Notes under the pieces: model-generated | What the model was told of the DNA's origin: nothing | The model's database searches: none | Seen by the model: only the letters and a program-made list of their open reading frames with translations | Program-made: the position numbers and the translations under genes | Source of the DNA: Bifidobacterium asteroides DSM 20089 | GTDB lineage: Bacteria; Actinomycetota; Actinomycetes; Actinomycetales; Bifidobacteriaceae | Length of the DNA: 64,000 nt | Assembly: GCF_002715865.1 (NCBI RefSeq) | Contig: NZ_CP017696.1 | Coordinates: 310,001 to 374,000 of the forward strand | Direction: 5' to 3' | Shown here: positions 1 through 15,917 of the stretch, one piece after another | How positions within the stretch are numbered: the first letter of the stretch is position 1 | Layout of the letters: every line of letters begins with the position of its first letter

Positions 1-887
1 TTCGAGGGTTCGACCTGGCCCTGGCATCCTGTGTGCCCGTGGGGTCCGGGTTGAGCTCCTCGGCCGCCATGACCTGTGCAATGGCCCTGGCCCTGGATGA
101 CCTGTTCGGTCTGGGTCTGGGCGGCGACGAGGGTGGCCGGGTCAGGCTGATTCAGGCCGCCATCACGGCTGAGAACGATATGGCCGGCGCATCCACCGGC
201 GGCATGGATCAGAGCGCCGCCATGCGGTGTCGATCCGGCTGCGCCCTGCGGCTGGACTGCCGCCCGGAGCTGGATGCCATGAGCAACGTGCGCCAGGTTC
301 CCTTTGACCTGCGGGCTGCGGGCCTGGAGCTGCTGGTCGTCGACACCAGGGCCCAGCACCAGCTCAACGATGGCCAATACGATCAGCGTCGGGCCACCTG
401 CGAGCAGGCTGTGCATTTGCTGGGGGTGGCCAACCTGCGCCAGGCGGCAGACCAGGTCAATGGCGCCGCTGATCCGCCATCCGCCCTGGCTGCGCTGCTT
501 GAGCAACTGCCCGATGAGACCATGCGTCGGCGGGTCCGCCATGTCATCAGCGAGATAGGACGGGTGGACCGCTTCATCGAGGCTTTCGGCAGGGGCGATT
601 ACGTCCTGGCCGGCCGCCTGATCAACGCCTCCCATGACTCCCTGAGGGATGACTACGAGGTCACCTGTCCGGAGCTGGACGAGGCCGTGGATGCAGCACG
701 TCAGGGTGGGGCCTACGGAGCTCGTATGACCGGCGGCGGGTTCGGCGGATCCATCATCGCCCTGGCTGATGCCGGCAAGGGCTCCGGTCTTGCCCGTGAC
801 ATCGCCGAACGATTCGCCTCCAAGGGATTCAAGGCCCCCAGGGCCCTGATCGCCCTGCCCTCCTCGGCGGCCACCCGCGAATCCTGA
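1..887 (+). CDS. galK: Galactokinase, 3' part (5' end outside the window)
   Basis: GHMP-family sugar kinase that phosphorylates galactose at C1 in the Leloir pathway (cytoplasmic). The frame is open from the window edge, so the N-terminal substrate-binding part is missing. The ATP-binding GHMP motif PVGSGLSSSAA lies at about 39-71, and the C-terminal glycine-rich GHMP motif 3 (TGGGFGGS) at about 729-752. Between them is the usual helical region with ENDMAGASTGGMDQ, which resembles the galactokinase stretch around the catalytic Asp. About 295 codons are visible against roughly 400 for the family. The first internal ATG should not be taken as the start. A terminator-like hairpin follows at 908-960. 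Mevalonate or homoserine kinases share the fold, but the central region fits galactokinase best. Confidence 0.93.
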   Translation, partial: RGFDLALASCVPVGSGLSSSAAMTCAMALALDDLFGLGLGGDEGGRVRLIQAAITAENDMAGASTGGMDQSAAMRCRSGCALRLDCRPELDAMSNVRQVPFDLRAAGLELLVVDTRAQHQLNDGQYDQRRATCEQAVHLLGVANLRQAADQVNGAADPPSALAALLEQLPDETMRRRVRHVISEIGRVDRFIEAFGRGDYVLAGRLINASHDSLRDDYEVTCPELDEAVDAARQGGAYGARMTGGGFGGSIIALADAGKGSGLARDIAERFASKGFKAPRALIALPSSAATRES

Positions 888-907
888 GTCAGTCTGCAGG
901 CCCCTGC

Positions 908-960
908 GACCCCGCTTCTCCCGGCGCTCCTCTAAGCTGGGGGAGCGGGGTCCCGGTTTT
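908..960 (+). terminator. Probable rho-independent terminator of galK
   Basis: Inverted repeat GACCCCGCT (908-916) with AGCGGGGTC (944-952). The pairing extends inward through CTCCC/GGGGG with one bulged base. A short T run (957-960) follows, 21 bases after the galK stop. Confidence 0.6.
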
Positions 961-1002
961 CGCGGGCTCCGGTCAAGGGCGTGGTGGATGAGGAGGACGG
1001 CC

Positions 1003-1275
1003 ATGGACAAGGCGATCATCACGGTGGTGGGCAAGGATGCCATAGGCATCATCGGCAAGGTCTGCACAGACCTCTCCCAGCAGGGTGTCAATGTGCTGGA
1101 TATTTCGCAGACCATTCTGGACGGCTTCTTCACCATGATGATGATTGTTGACTGCACCGCCTGCCGGGATGATTTCGATGCACTGAGCCAGCGGATGGAA
1201 TCCCTGGGAGAGGATATCGGAGTCTCCATCCGCTGTCAGCGCGAGGAGATCTTCACCAGGATGCACCGGGTCTGA
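1003..1275 (+). CDS. ACT-domain protein, UPF0237 family
   Basis: A 90-residue protein consisting of a single ACT domain (beta-alpha-beta-beta-alpha-beta), beginning [20 protein letters not shown]. It matches the small UPF0237 family, which is commonly encoded next to a UPF0210/DUF711 gene, as here. ACT domains usually bind amino acids or other small ligands; no ligand is established for this family. The start at 1003 is preferred over an in-frame ATG at 988 because AGGAGG at 991-996 lies 6 bases ahead of it. The following gene starts 10 bases after the stop, so the two are almost certainly co-transcribed and may form a complex (inference). Confidence 0.88.
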   Translation: MDKAIITVVGKDAIGIIGKVCTDLSQQGVNVLDISQTILDGFFTMMMIVDCTACRDDFDALSQRMESLGEDIGVSIRCQREEIFTRMHRV

Positions 1276-1285
1276 GGAGGCGGCC

Positions 1286-2650
1286 ATGATCACACGCGAC
1301 GAGGTCCTGGAGACCAACGACATGATCGACCGGGAGCGCCTGGACGTGCGCACCATCACCATGGGCATCAGCCTACTGGATTGTGTGAGCGGGGATGTGG
1401 ACATGCTCTGTCGGAACATCCATCGCAAGATCGTCTCCCTGGCCGGCGACCTGGTGTCCACTGGGGACTCCATCGCCCGCGAGTACGGCATTCCCATCGT
1501 CAACAAGCGCATCACCGTCACCCCTATCTCACTGGTGGCCGCCGGAGCCTGCCATTCCGTGGAAGACTATGTAGCCGTGGCCAAGGTCCTGGACCGTTCG
1601 GCCCAGGAGGTCGGTGTCAACCTGATTGGTGGCTATTCGGCCCTGGTCGGCAAGGGCATGACCCCGGCCGAACGGCTGCTGATCAAGTCCCTGCCCAGGG
1701 CCCTGAGCCAGACGGAACGGGTCTGCGCCAGCGTCAACGTGGGCTCCACCAGGACCGGTATCGATATGGATGCCGTAGCTCTGATGGGACGGGTCGTCAA
1801 GGCCACTGCCGAGAGCACTGCCGACTCGGACAGCTCCGGCTGCACCAAGCTGGTGGTCTTCTGCAACGCTCCGGACGACAACCCTTTCATGGCCGGTGGT
1901 TTCCATGGGGTCAGCCAGGGATCGGCCGTCATCAACGTGGGGGTCTCCGGTCCCGGCGTGGTCAAGACCGCCTTGGAATCAGCAAAAGGAGCGGACTTCG
2001 GGCAGCTCTGCGAGACCATCAAGAGGACGGCCTTCAAGATCACCCGGGTGGGGCAGCTGGTGGCCCAGGAGGCCAGCCGTCGCCTGGACGTGCCCTTCGG
2101 GATCATCGACCTGTCCCTGGCCCCCACCCCAGCGGTGGGGGACTCGGTGGGCGAAGTCCTGCAGACCATGGGCCTGGAGCAGGTGGGCGCACCCGGGACC
2201 ACAGCGGCCCTGGCCATCCTCAACGATCAGGTCAAGAAGGGCGGCATCATGGCTTCCAGCTCGGTGGGCGGGCTGTCCGGGGCCTTCATTCCCGTGTCCG
2301 AGGACGCCGCCATGATCCAGGCTGCACAAGAGGGGAGTCTGACCCTGGAGAAGCTTGAGGCCATGACCTGCGTCTGCTCGGTGGGGCTGGATATGATTCC
2401 CATCCCCGGGGACACTTCCGCGGAATCCATCTCCGGCCTTATCGCCGACGAGGCGGCCATCGGCATGATCAATCAGAAGACCACCGCAGTCAGGGTCATT
2501 CCTGTCATTGGCAAGCAGGTGGGTGAGTGGGCCGAGTTCGGCGGGCTCATGGGTGGTGGGCCGGTCGTGCCTGTCAATACCCGCTCCTGTGCCGACTTCG
2601 TCAACCGAGGCGGACATATCCCGGCGCCCATTCACAGTTTCAAGAATTGA
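1286..2650 (+). CDS. UPF0210/DUF711 family protein
   Basis: A 454-residue protein of the DUF711 (UPF0210) family, which is related in fold to the pyruvate formate-lyase/anaerobic ribonucleotide reductase barrel. It has no recognisable glycyl-radical C-terminal motif. The length is typical for the family. Diagnostic stretches include [14 protein letters not shown] near residue 150 and the glycine-rich [13 protein letters not shown] near the C-terminus. Start: ATG with AGGAGG at 1275-1280, which overlaps the stop codon of the upstream ACT gene. This indicates tight co-expression. The biochemical role is unknown. The pair is widespread in Firmicutes and Actinobacteria. It converges with the methyltransferase gene, with only 15 bases between the two stops. 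Confidence 0.9.
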   Translation: MITRDEVLETNDMIDRERLDVRTITMGISLLDCVSGDVDMLCRNIHRKIVSLAGDLVSTGDSIAREYGIPIVNKRITVTPISLVAAGACHSVEDYVAVAKVLDRSAQEVGVNLIGGYSALVGKGMTPAERLLIKSLPRALSQTERVCASVNVGSTRTGIDMDAVALMGRVVKATAESTADSDSSGCTKLVVFCNAPDDNPFMAGGFHGVSQGSAVINVGVSGPGVVKTALESAKGADFGQLCETIKRTAFKITRVGQLVAQEASRRLDVPFGIIDLSLAPTPAVGDSVGEVLQTMGLEQVGAPGTTAALAILNDQVKKGGIMASSSVGGLSGAFIPVSEDAAMIQAAQEGSLTLEKLEAMTCVCSVGLDMIPIPGDTSAESISGLIADEAAIGMINQKTTAVRVIPVIGKQVGEWAEFGGLMGGGPVVPVNTRSCADFVNRGGHIPAPIHSFKN

Positions 2651-2665
2651 GCGCGCTCGCGGTGT

Positions 2666-3319
2666 TCAGCGACCGCCTTGGAATCCCAGCTGCCGCCAGG
2701 CCTCGTAGATGGCGATGGAGGCGCAGTTGGTCAGGTTCAGGCTGCGCAGACTGGGCCGCATGGGCAGCCTGACCTGTTCGGCCACGTGAGGGCCGGCCAT
2801 GATCTCCATGGGGTCGGGGATGTCGCCGGGCTCGGGTCCGAACAGGAGGATGTCGTCGGGCCGGTAGCTGACCTCGGTATAGAGTTTGTCGGCGTGGGCG
2901 GTGAAGGCGATGATCCGGCTGCCGGGCATGGAGCGAACAAGGTCGTCGAAGTCCGGGTGCAGGACCACATGGGCCATGTCGTGGTAGTCCAGGCCGGCGC
3001 GGCGCAGCTTGGTGTCTTTGAGGTTGAAGCCCAGGGGCTCTATCAGGTGCAGGATGGTGCCGGTCACGGCGCACAGGCGGATGGCCGAGCCGGTGTTGCC
3101 GGGGATTCGTGGCGAGTAGTAGCACAGGTGGGGTGTGGAGGTCTTCACCCGACTGGCCTGATCGGCCTTCATCATGGCGTTCACCACGGAGATGGGATTG
3201 CCGTGGGCGTCGGTGACCAGCTCATCGGGACCATAGTTCGATTTGCGGTATCCGTACTCGTACATGCTTTCAACAGCCTTCGACGGGTCGCCTGACTGCT
3301 CCTGCTCCTGCCTGTTCAT
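2666..3319 (-). CDS. SpoU/TrmL-like tRNA (Nm34) 2'-O-methyltransferase
   Basis: A 217-residue SPOUT-class methyltransferase. The conserved series PRIPGNTGSAIRL, EPLGF, LRRAGLDYH, LLFGPEPGDIP and the C-terminal knot LPMRPSLRSLNLTNCASIA matches the TrmL/YibK group. That group 2'-O-methylates the wobble nucleotide of certain tRNAs using S-adenosylmethionine. An extra ~60-residue N-terminal segment (residues 1-60) precedes the catalytic domain; E. coli TrmL lacks it, being about 157 residues. A shorter start within that extension cannot be excluded, but the first ATG gives an open frame. Transcribed divergently from mutY. Confidence 0.87.
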   Translation of the reverse strand: MNRQEQEQSGDPSKAVESMYEYGYRKSNYGPDELVTDAHGNPISVVNAMMKADQASRVKTSTPHLCYYSPRIPGNTGSAIRLCAVTGTILHLIEPLGFNLKDTKLRRAGLDYHDMAHVVLHPDFDDLVRSMPGSRIIAFTAHADKLYTEVSYRPDDILLFGPEPGDIPDPMEIMAGPHVAEQVRLPMRPSLRSLNLTNCASIAIYEAWRQLGFQGGR

Positions 3320-3430
3320 GAGGCCAACCTACCGTCGCCAAACGACAGGTGAGGCAGTGTCGGTCGGCACCGTCGGGCAAAATACGGCGGTTGAATGAGA
3401 CGGAATCGGATGGCGAAGGGCGGTGTGACC

Positions 3431-4435
3431 ATGGAGAACACGGAAGCGGCCTTGGTGGAGATTGAGCCCATCCGCCTGCGGCTGTTCGACTGGTGGAGCC
3501 GATATGCCCGCGACCTGCCCTGGCGCTTTGGACGAACCACGCCCTGGGGGGTACTGGTCTCCGAGGTCATGAGCCAACAGACCCAGATGAGCCGGGTGGT
3601 GCCCTACTGGACGGCCTGGATGAAGGTATGGCCGGATGCGGCCTCCCTGGCTGGCGCACCCAAGGCCGAGGTCATCACGGCCTGGGGCCGGCTGGGCTAC
3701 CCGCGCCGAGCCCTGCGCCTGCAGGAGTGTGCGCAGCAGGTGGCCGGCCAGTATGCAGACCGGCTGCCCCGGGATTACGACCAGCTGGTGGCTCTGCCCG
3801 GCATCGGCGACTACACGGCCAGCGCTGTCATGAGCTTTGCCTACGGCGAGAGGATTGCCGTCATCGACACCAACATCCGCAGGGTGCTCTCCAGAGTGTT
3901 CCTGGGGCGCGAATCCACCGGGGGCGCTGCCAGCCGAGAAGACCGCCAGCTGGCCTGGCAGGTCCTGCCCAATGACGAGGGAACCGAGGTTGTCGACGTC
4001 CAGGACAGCGGTGCCCAGGAAGATAGTGGCCGTTTGGGACTGGCTGATCCGCAGGTTCGGTCGGCAGCCTGGCGGGAGCCGCCCTCGGCACGATGGAACC
4101 AGGCTGTCATGGAGCTGGGCGCCACGGTCTGTATAGCTCGCAAGCCGGCCTGCGACATCTGCCCACTGGCCGGCCATTGCCGCTTTCTCAAGGCTGGGCT
4201 GCCAGGTCTAGGCGCAGGCAGGACCAGGCCCCGGCAGCGTTTCGCAGGCACCGACCGCCAGGTCCGCGGTGCCATTCTTCAGGCCCTGCGGCGGGCTTCG
4301 GGCGCACCTGTCGCCAGGAAGGACCTGAAACCCCTGTGCGACGACGAAATCCGACTTGATCGGTGCGTTGCCTCCCTGGACGAGGACGGTCTTCTGGAGA
4401 TCGGCCAGGACGGCAGCCTGAGTCTGCCGCAGTGA
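3431..4435 (+). CDS. mutY: A/G-specific adenine DNA glycosylase
   Basis: MutY removes adenine mispaired with 8-oxoguanine, the second line of the GO repair system. Visible features: a catalytic Glu in SEVMSQQTQ; a helix-hairpin-helix LPGIGDYTASAV; the catalytic Asp in VIDTNIRRV; and a 4Fe-4S loop Cys-x6-Cys-x2-Cys-x5-Cys around 4131-4182. The NUDIX-like 8-oxoG recognition domain of E. coli MutY is absent. A shorter tail resembling a winged helix replaces it, as in other actinobacterial MutY. Between the Asp motif and the FeS loop there is an insert of about 45 residues rich in Glu/Asp/Ser. In-frame ATGs also exist at 3395 and 3410. 3431 is chosen because GGGCGG sits 7 bases upstream. Confidence 0.9.
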   Translation: MENTEAALVEIEPIRLRLFDWWSRYARDLPWRFGRTTPWGVLVSEVMSQQTQMSRVVPYWTAWMKVWPDAASLAGAPKAEVITAWGRLGYPRRALRLQECAQQVAGQYADRLPRDYDQLVALPGIGDYTASAVMSFAYGERIAVIDTNIRRVLSRVFLGRESTGGAASREDRQLAWQVLPNDEGTEVVDVQDSGAQEDSGRLGLADPQVRSAAWREPPSARWNQAVMELGATVCIARKPACDICPLAGHCRFLKAGLPGLGAGRTRPRQRFAGTDRQVRGAILQALRRASGAPVARKDLKPLCDDEIRLDRCVASLDEDGLLEIGQDGSLSLPQ

Positions 4436-4465
4436 AGGCCGCCCTGGCGATTAGACTGGAGAAGT

Positions 4466-5128
4466 ATGGCCAAGCGACGCATGAGCGAGAAGAAACGGCG
4501 GATGTACCGTCGCCGGAGGATTGCGGCCGCCCTGCTGGCGGTGCTCTTCCTGCTGGTTTGCGCTGGCCTGGTCTGGGGCGTGGGGGCCGGCATCAGAGCC
4601 CTGCGCGGAGGCGATGGGGGCCAGGGTGCCTCTACCAGCGCCCAGCAGTCCGCAAAGACGAAATCCAAAGACAATGACAGGCAGGGCAAAGAGCAGAAGA
4701 AGGATGCCGGCAAGAAGCGTTCCTCTGGAGCCCCTGACTGTAACAAGGGGGACCTGGCGCTGGAGCTGGCTGCGCCCGATCCCAGCACTGAGGTCGGCGG
4801 ATCCATCGACTTTACGGCGACCATCCGGCACAAGGGAACGGGCTCATGCCTGGTGGACGGTTCCGACGGCGGCCGGGTGCTGGTCATCACCAGCGGCCAG
4901 GATACTGTCTGGCGCTCCGATGCCTGCCCGGTGGGGGCGCGCACCCTGCTCATGGCCACCGGCGACAAGGATGTGCAGACCATCACCTGGCATGCCGACA
5001 GGAGCCAGGAGAGCTGCCAGCCCGACCAGGAGCTGCCCTTTGTCAAGGCCGGCTCCTATCAGGCCAAGCTGGTGCTCAAGGCCGATCCGCACGTGGTCTC
5101 CCAGCAAGTGCCGGTCATGGTTCAATAG
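4466..5128 (+). CDS. Membrane-anchored protein of unknown function
   Basis: 220 residues, function not recognised. Residues 1-19 are strongly basic (MAKRRMSEKKRRMYRRRR). One transmembrane helix follows (about 20-43), then a polar linker rich in Gly/Ser/Lys/Gln (about 48-92), then an extracytoplasmic beta-rich domain of ~125 residues containing four Cys in two potential disulphides. The topology predicts a type II membrane protein with its C-terminal domain outside the cell. Start ATG has GGAG a few bases upstream. It lies between mutY and the rpoB promoter; the rpoB promoter begins 26 bases after its stop. The external domain could be Ig-like (DUF4232-type); this is only a guess. Confidence 0.75.
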   Translation: MAKRRMSEKKRRMYRRRRIAAALLAVLFLLVCAGLVWGVGAGIRALRGGDGGQGASTSAQQSAKTKSKDNDRQGKEQKKDAGKKRSSGAPDCNKGDLALELAAPDPSTEVGGSIDFTATIRHKGTGSCLVDGSDGGRVLVITSGQDTVWRSDACPVGARTLLMATGDKDVQTITWHADRSQESCQPDQELPFVKAGSYQAKLVLKADPHVVSQQVPVMVQ

Positions 5129-5153
5129 CAGCTTTTCCAAGACGACACGCCGA

Positions 5154-5182
5154 TTGTGTTTAGGGTTCTTGTCTGCTATAGT
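5154..5182 (+). promoter_or_regulatory. Predicted promoter of rpoB-rpoC
   Basis: A -35 element TTGTGT (5154-5159), a 17-base spacer and a -10 element TATAGT (5177-5182) give a good match to the vegetative sigma-70 consensus. Transcription would start near 5190, leaving a leader of about 130 bases before rpoB. Confidence 0.6.
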
Positions 5183-5210
5183 TTTGTCTTTGCATGAGGT
5201 ATGTCATATA

Positions 5211-5310
5211 GCGGGCATGCATCATCGAGGAGGTGCCCGCGAATAGGCATATGGCGGCCATTCGGCATCTCCCTGGGGTAACAGGAATGATCGAGTACGG
5301 CGAGCGATAA
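5211..5310 (+). promoter_or_regulatory. rpoB leader: hairpin and possible 19-codon leader ORF
   Basis: A perfect 7-bp inverted repeat GCGGGCA (5211-5217)/TGCCCGC (5234-5240) has a purine-rich SD-like GAGGAGG (5227-5233) in its loop, running to the edge of the right arm. Downstream, ATG at 5251 opens a 19-codon frame ending TAA at 5308-5310. The rpoB SD (AAGGA, 5309-5313) overlaps this stop codon. That arrangement would allow coupling of leader translation to rpoB. The SD-to-ATG distance (17 bases) is long, so translation of the leader is uncertain. Confidence 0.35.
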
Positions 5311-5322
5311 GGAACGTCCATT

Positions 5323-8889
<3,567 letters not shown>

Positions 8890-8977
8890 ACCACCAGTCA
8901 CAGGGATGCTCGCCTGACGGGCATCCCGCCAAGAGGCAAACTTCAGAGCAGTTACAAGATCAGAGACAGGACACAGA

Positions 8978-13138
<4,161 letters not shown>

Positions 13139-13218
13139 GTGCCCGCACGGCCGGTAGCTGCAGGTCTGCTCGGGCTGGATGATCCGGCCTCGCGGATTTG
13201 ACTGCTGTGATAAAGGTT

Positions 13219-13266
13219 GAGGGCCAGCGCGATCTTAACGATCGCCCTGGCCCTCATCTTGTTTTT
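13219..13266 (+). terminator. Rho-independent terminator of rpoBC
   Basis: A 16-bp stem with one mismatch, 13219-13234 paired with 13240-13255, closed by a 5-base loop (TTAAC). It is followed by a T-rich tail ATCTTGTTTTT (13256-13266). It lies 80 bases downstream of the rpoC stop. Confidence 0.88.
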
Positions 13267-13502
13267 CCTGCGGTTCAGGTTACCGGCAGACAGCGGTAGA
13301 CAACGACTGTCTGCCGACCGTGTCCACGCCCGTGGTCCATGGGCGCAGCAAGTTGTCCATAATTTTGTGTGTGAACCCTGGATCAGTGGGTTGGTGGGGT
13401 CCTGATTCTTGAAGCTCGATTGCAGAACATGCTCTCTTCGCTGCAATGCCACTGTCTGGGCAGGAAAGAGGCGTCATGGCGGATCCCGTGGTGATGGGCG
13501 GG
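13267..13502. other. Intergenic space between convergent rpoC and the transglutaminase-like gene
   Basis: With 13139-13218 and the terminator, this makes a 364-base gene-free stretch. It contains one perfect 10-bp inverted repeat, CGGCAGACAG (13284-13293)/CTGTCTGCCG (13307-13316), with a 13-base loop and no T tract on either strand. A second, rho-dependent stop or an RNA 3'-end processing structure is possible. I see no convincing gene here. Confidence 0.45.
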
Positions 13503-15917
13503 TCAGTGCAGGTGCCTGGGGGAAAGCAGGGTGCGCCAGCGGCGGGTTCGTGGCAGGGATGCCAGGATGGCGGATTGAAGCTTGTCCACCAACAGCCAGC
13601 AGTCTTCGGCTTCCTGCTCATCGGAGGGGCGCCGGTCGAAAGAGGCCTGATCGGCCATACTGCGCAGTCGTTCCAGATCCCCGCGCAGTCCGGCCGACGG
13701 GGACCCTGGAGGGTCGGTCAGCAGGGTCCGGGCGATCAGATTCGCCTGTTCGCTACGGGTGCCGTCCAGGGACAGGCCAGTCTGCCTGCTCAGGTCACCG
13801 ATCTGTCGCCAGCCGGCGCGGATGCGTGTCTTCGGGTCACCTGTCGACCGTGCCCGTCTGCGCAGCCAGGCTTTGACGGCTAGCAGGAGCAGAATCAGGA
13901 GAGCCGGCAGCCAGATCGGCATGGTCCAGAGTGCTGTTTTGGCTATCAGGGGTCCGTGCTGTTTCCAGAATGAGGGTGAAGACCGCCGGGATGCTTCCTG
14001 CCCGCCGACTGTGGTTCGACCCTGGGTGATCCGGTCGTCGCGGGGAGGATCGACCAGCGGAGGCGGTGGCTGGCGGACGAGAGTGCGTGGATCGGGCGGC
14101 GTGGAGTCCAGGGATCTGTCCGGGGTCCTGGTCTCCGGTGGTGTGGGGTAGAAGGGGATCCATCCGAGTCCCTTCAGATTGACCTCCACCCAGGCCTGGG
14201 CATCACGTCCCGTGAAGTCGATTCGGGTACTCCCATCCGACTCGGTCCTGGTTCGTGACCGACTGATGGAACCGTCATGGTTCTTGGGCAGGAATCCCAG
14301 GACCACCCGGGATGGTAGACCCATCTGCCTGGCCAGGAGGGCCATGGCCGAGGCGTATTGCTCGCTGTCGCCCACCATGGCCTGGCCCTGCAGGAGCTGA
14401 TTGATTCGATAATCGCCATGGCCGGAGGGCGAGGGATAGTCGCCGGCCAGACCATGGGAGAACCATCCCTCCTTGTGCAGCCGTTCCTCGATGGCCAGTG
14501 CTCTGGTGCCGCCGCGCGCCTGGATGGAGGTCATGGAGGCAGCCGCCTTGGGCAGGCTCTCGGGGGCATCCGACAGGGGCGGCACCTGCGCATCTCCCGG
14601 ATCGCTGTCCGCGATGCGACGGGTTGGGGGTCGGTCTTCGGCCACGCCGTGCACCGTATAGCTGGCTCCTGCCTGTAGGGCCTGATCGGTCAAAGCAGTG
14701 TCCGTAGCCTTGTTGAAGTAGAGGTCATTCCGTTGCAGACCCAGATTCGTATCGATTCCATCGACCTGTCCAGCGGAGGGTAGCCAGGCGTGGTCGAATC
14801 CCTCCCGAATCAGAAAGGTTGCGGTAAAAGGCTGTCCGGTTTGTTTGCCGTCTTTGGTCTTCTCCTGCTGCCTCTCTGTGCGGATCTGGGCGCCGATGCG
14901 CCGATAGTCGGCGGCTCCGGCGCCTGAGGAGTCGGACAGATTCCAGACCTTGCCGTCATAGCGGTCCATGACTGCCATCCGGACCGGCGTGCCGGCGGGC
15001 AGGTTGCGTACCGTGACCAGGGTATCGTCGCGGTGTAGTTTGATATAGGCACGGTAATCACTCAAGGGGCTGGTGAACTGGTAGGGGTCCATGGGGGGCT
15101 GATAATGGTCGCGGATGACCAGCCGGGTCGGGGCGGGCAGGATGACAGCGGAGAAAATCATTCCGGCCGCCAGGACCAGGGTCAGAAGAGTGGATGCGAG
15201 TCCTTGCAGACGCAGCAGCCCCAGTCCACTTGCGCTCCAAATCAGCAGGAGCAGCCAGAGGATGCCGCCCGTCAATGCCGGATAGAGGCCTCTGCTGGTC
15301 CCTAGGGCTGCTGACACAGCCATGGTGGCCAGGATAGGCAGGGTGGCTGCCAGGACGGCCACTGGGTGTGCCGGCCGTCCCGGATTGCGGCCCAGGCCAT
15401 GGCGGGCCAGCAGCACCGCCAGATAGCAGGTCCAGAGCATCAGCGTCCACAGGGCCATCAGTCCGCCGGCTTCCTGGCCAAGGGGCGGGTCGATGGCTGC
15501 CAGGGTCTTGAAAGCGCCGAAGGTAGCGGACCACCCTTGTGTCAGGGTTGCCCAGGTGGGCAGGAGGTGTGCCAGGGTGGTCCCGTTCAGAGCAAAGATG
15601 GGACCCAGCAGGAATTGAGCCGCAATCAGCAGCAGAGGCTGCAGGAAAGCTGTGGCAATACCACGGTGGGGGAGCATGGCGATTAGCAGTCCGGCCAGGC
15701 AGGCTGCGGCTCCCACTGTCAGCCAGAAGGGCAGACTGCCGTAGACCGGCAACAGCTGCAGTCCGGCCAGCAGATTGAGTGCGGCCAGTTCGGCGACCAG
15801 AATGACGGGGGAGTGGCGCCTTGTCGGGCCGACAGTGGATTGCAGGCCTGCCCTGCCGATCAGACGAATCGGCTCCCTCTGGACCTGCTCCATCCATGAT
15901 GCGGATGATGTGCTCAT
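13503..15917 (-). CDS. Transglutaminase-fold (TgpA-like) membrane protein, catalytic triad lost
   Basis: An 804-residue protein. The N-terminal ~270 residues hold five to seven hydrophobic helices. Then comes an extracytoplasmic region with a transglutaminase-like core (about 490-595), a Pro-rich linker (~600-640), one further transmembrane helix (~655-680) and a cytoplasmic tail of ~125 residues. The core motif that normally carries the catalytic Cys reads VGDSEQYASAMALLAR (Ser518). The His position reads DAQAWVEV (Gln574). The Asp position reads WIPFYPTPP (Tyr590). All three catalytic positions are therefore substituted, so it is probably a non-enzymatic scaffold or binding protein. Its ATG overlaps the DUF58 stop by 4 bases (translational coupling). 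Last gene of the kinase/FN3/MoxR/DUF58 cluster. Family resemblance is clear; function is inferred. Confidence 0.85.
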   Translation of the reverse strand: MSTSSASWMEQVQREPIRLIGRAGLQSTVGPTRRHSPVILVAELAALNLLAGLQLLPVYGSLPFWLTVGAAACLAGLLIAMLPHRGIATAFLQPLLLIAAQFLLGPIFALNGTTLAHLLPTWATLTQGWSATFGAFKTLAAIDPPLGQEAGGLMALWTLMLWTCYLAVLLARHGLGRNPGRPAHPVAVLAATLPILATMAVSAALGTSRGLYPALTGGILWLLLLIWSASGLGLLRLQGLASTLLTLVLAAGMIFSAVILPAPTRLVIRDHYQPPMDPYQFTSPLSDYRAYIKLHRDDTLVTVRNLPAGTPVRMAVMDRYDGKVWNLSDSSGAGAADYRRIGAQIRTERQQEKTKDGKQTGQPFTATFLIREGFDHAWLPSAGQVDGIDTNLGLQRNDLYFNKATDTALTDQALQAGASYTVHGVAEDRPPTRRIADSDPGDAQVPPLSDAPESLPKAAASMTSIQARGGTRALAIEERLHKEGWFSHGLAGDYPSPSGHGDYRINQLLQGQAMVGDSEQYASAMALLARQMGLPSRVVLGFLPKNHDGSISRSRTRTESDGSTRIDFTGRDAQAWVEVNLKGLGWIPFYPTPPETRTPDRSLDSTPPDPRTLVRQPPPPLVDPPRDDRITQGRTTVGGQEASRRSSPSFWKQHGPLIAKTALWTMPIWLPALLILLLLAVKAWLRRRARSTGDPKTRIRAGWRQIGDLSRQTGLSLDGTRSEQANLIARTLLTDPPGSPSAGLRGDLERLRSMADQASFDRRPSDEQEAEDCWLLVDKLQSAILASLPRTRRWRTLLSPRHLH

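Noticed and set aside
13446-13883. A 145-codon plus-strand frame overlapping the end of the transglutaminase-like gene
   Set aside because: Proline/glycine-rich translation without SD or family match, fully explained as the antisense shadow of the tail of the minus-strand gene.
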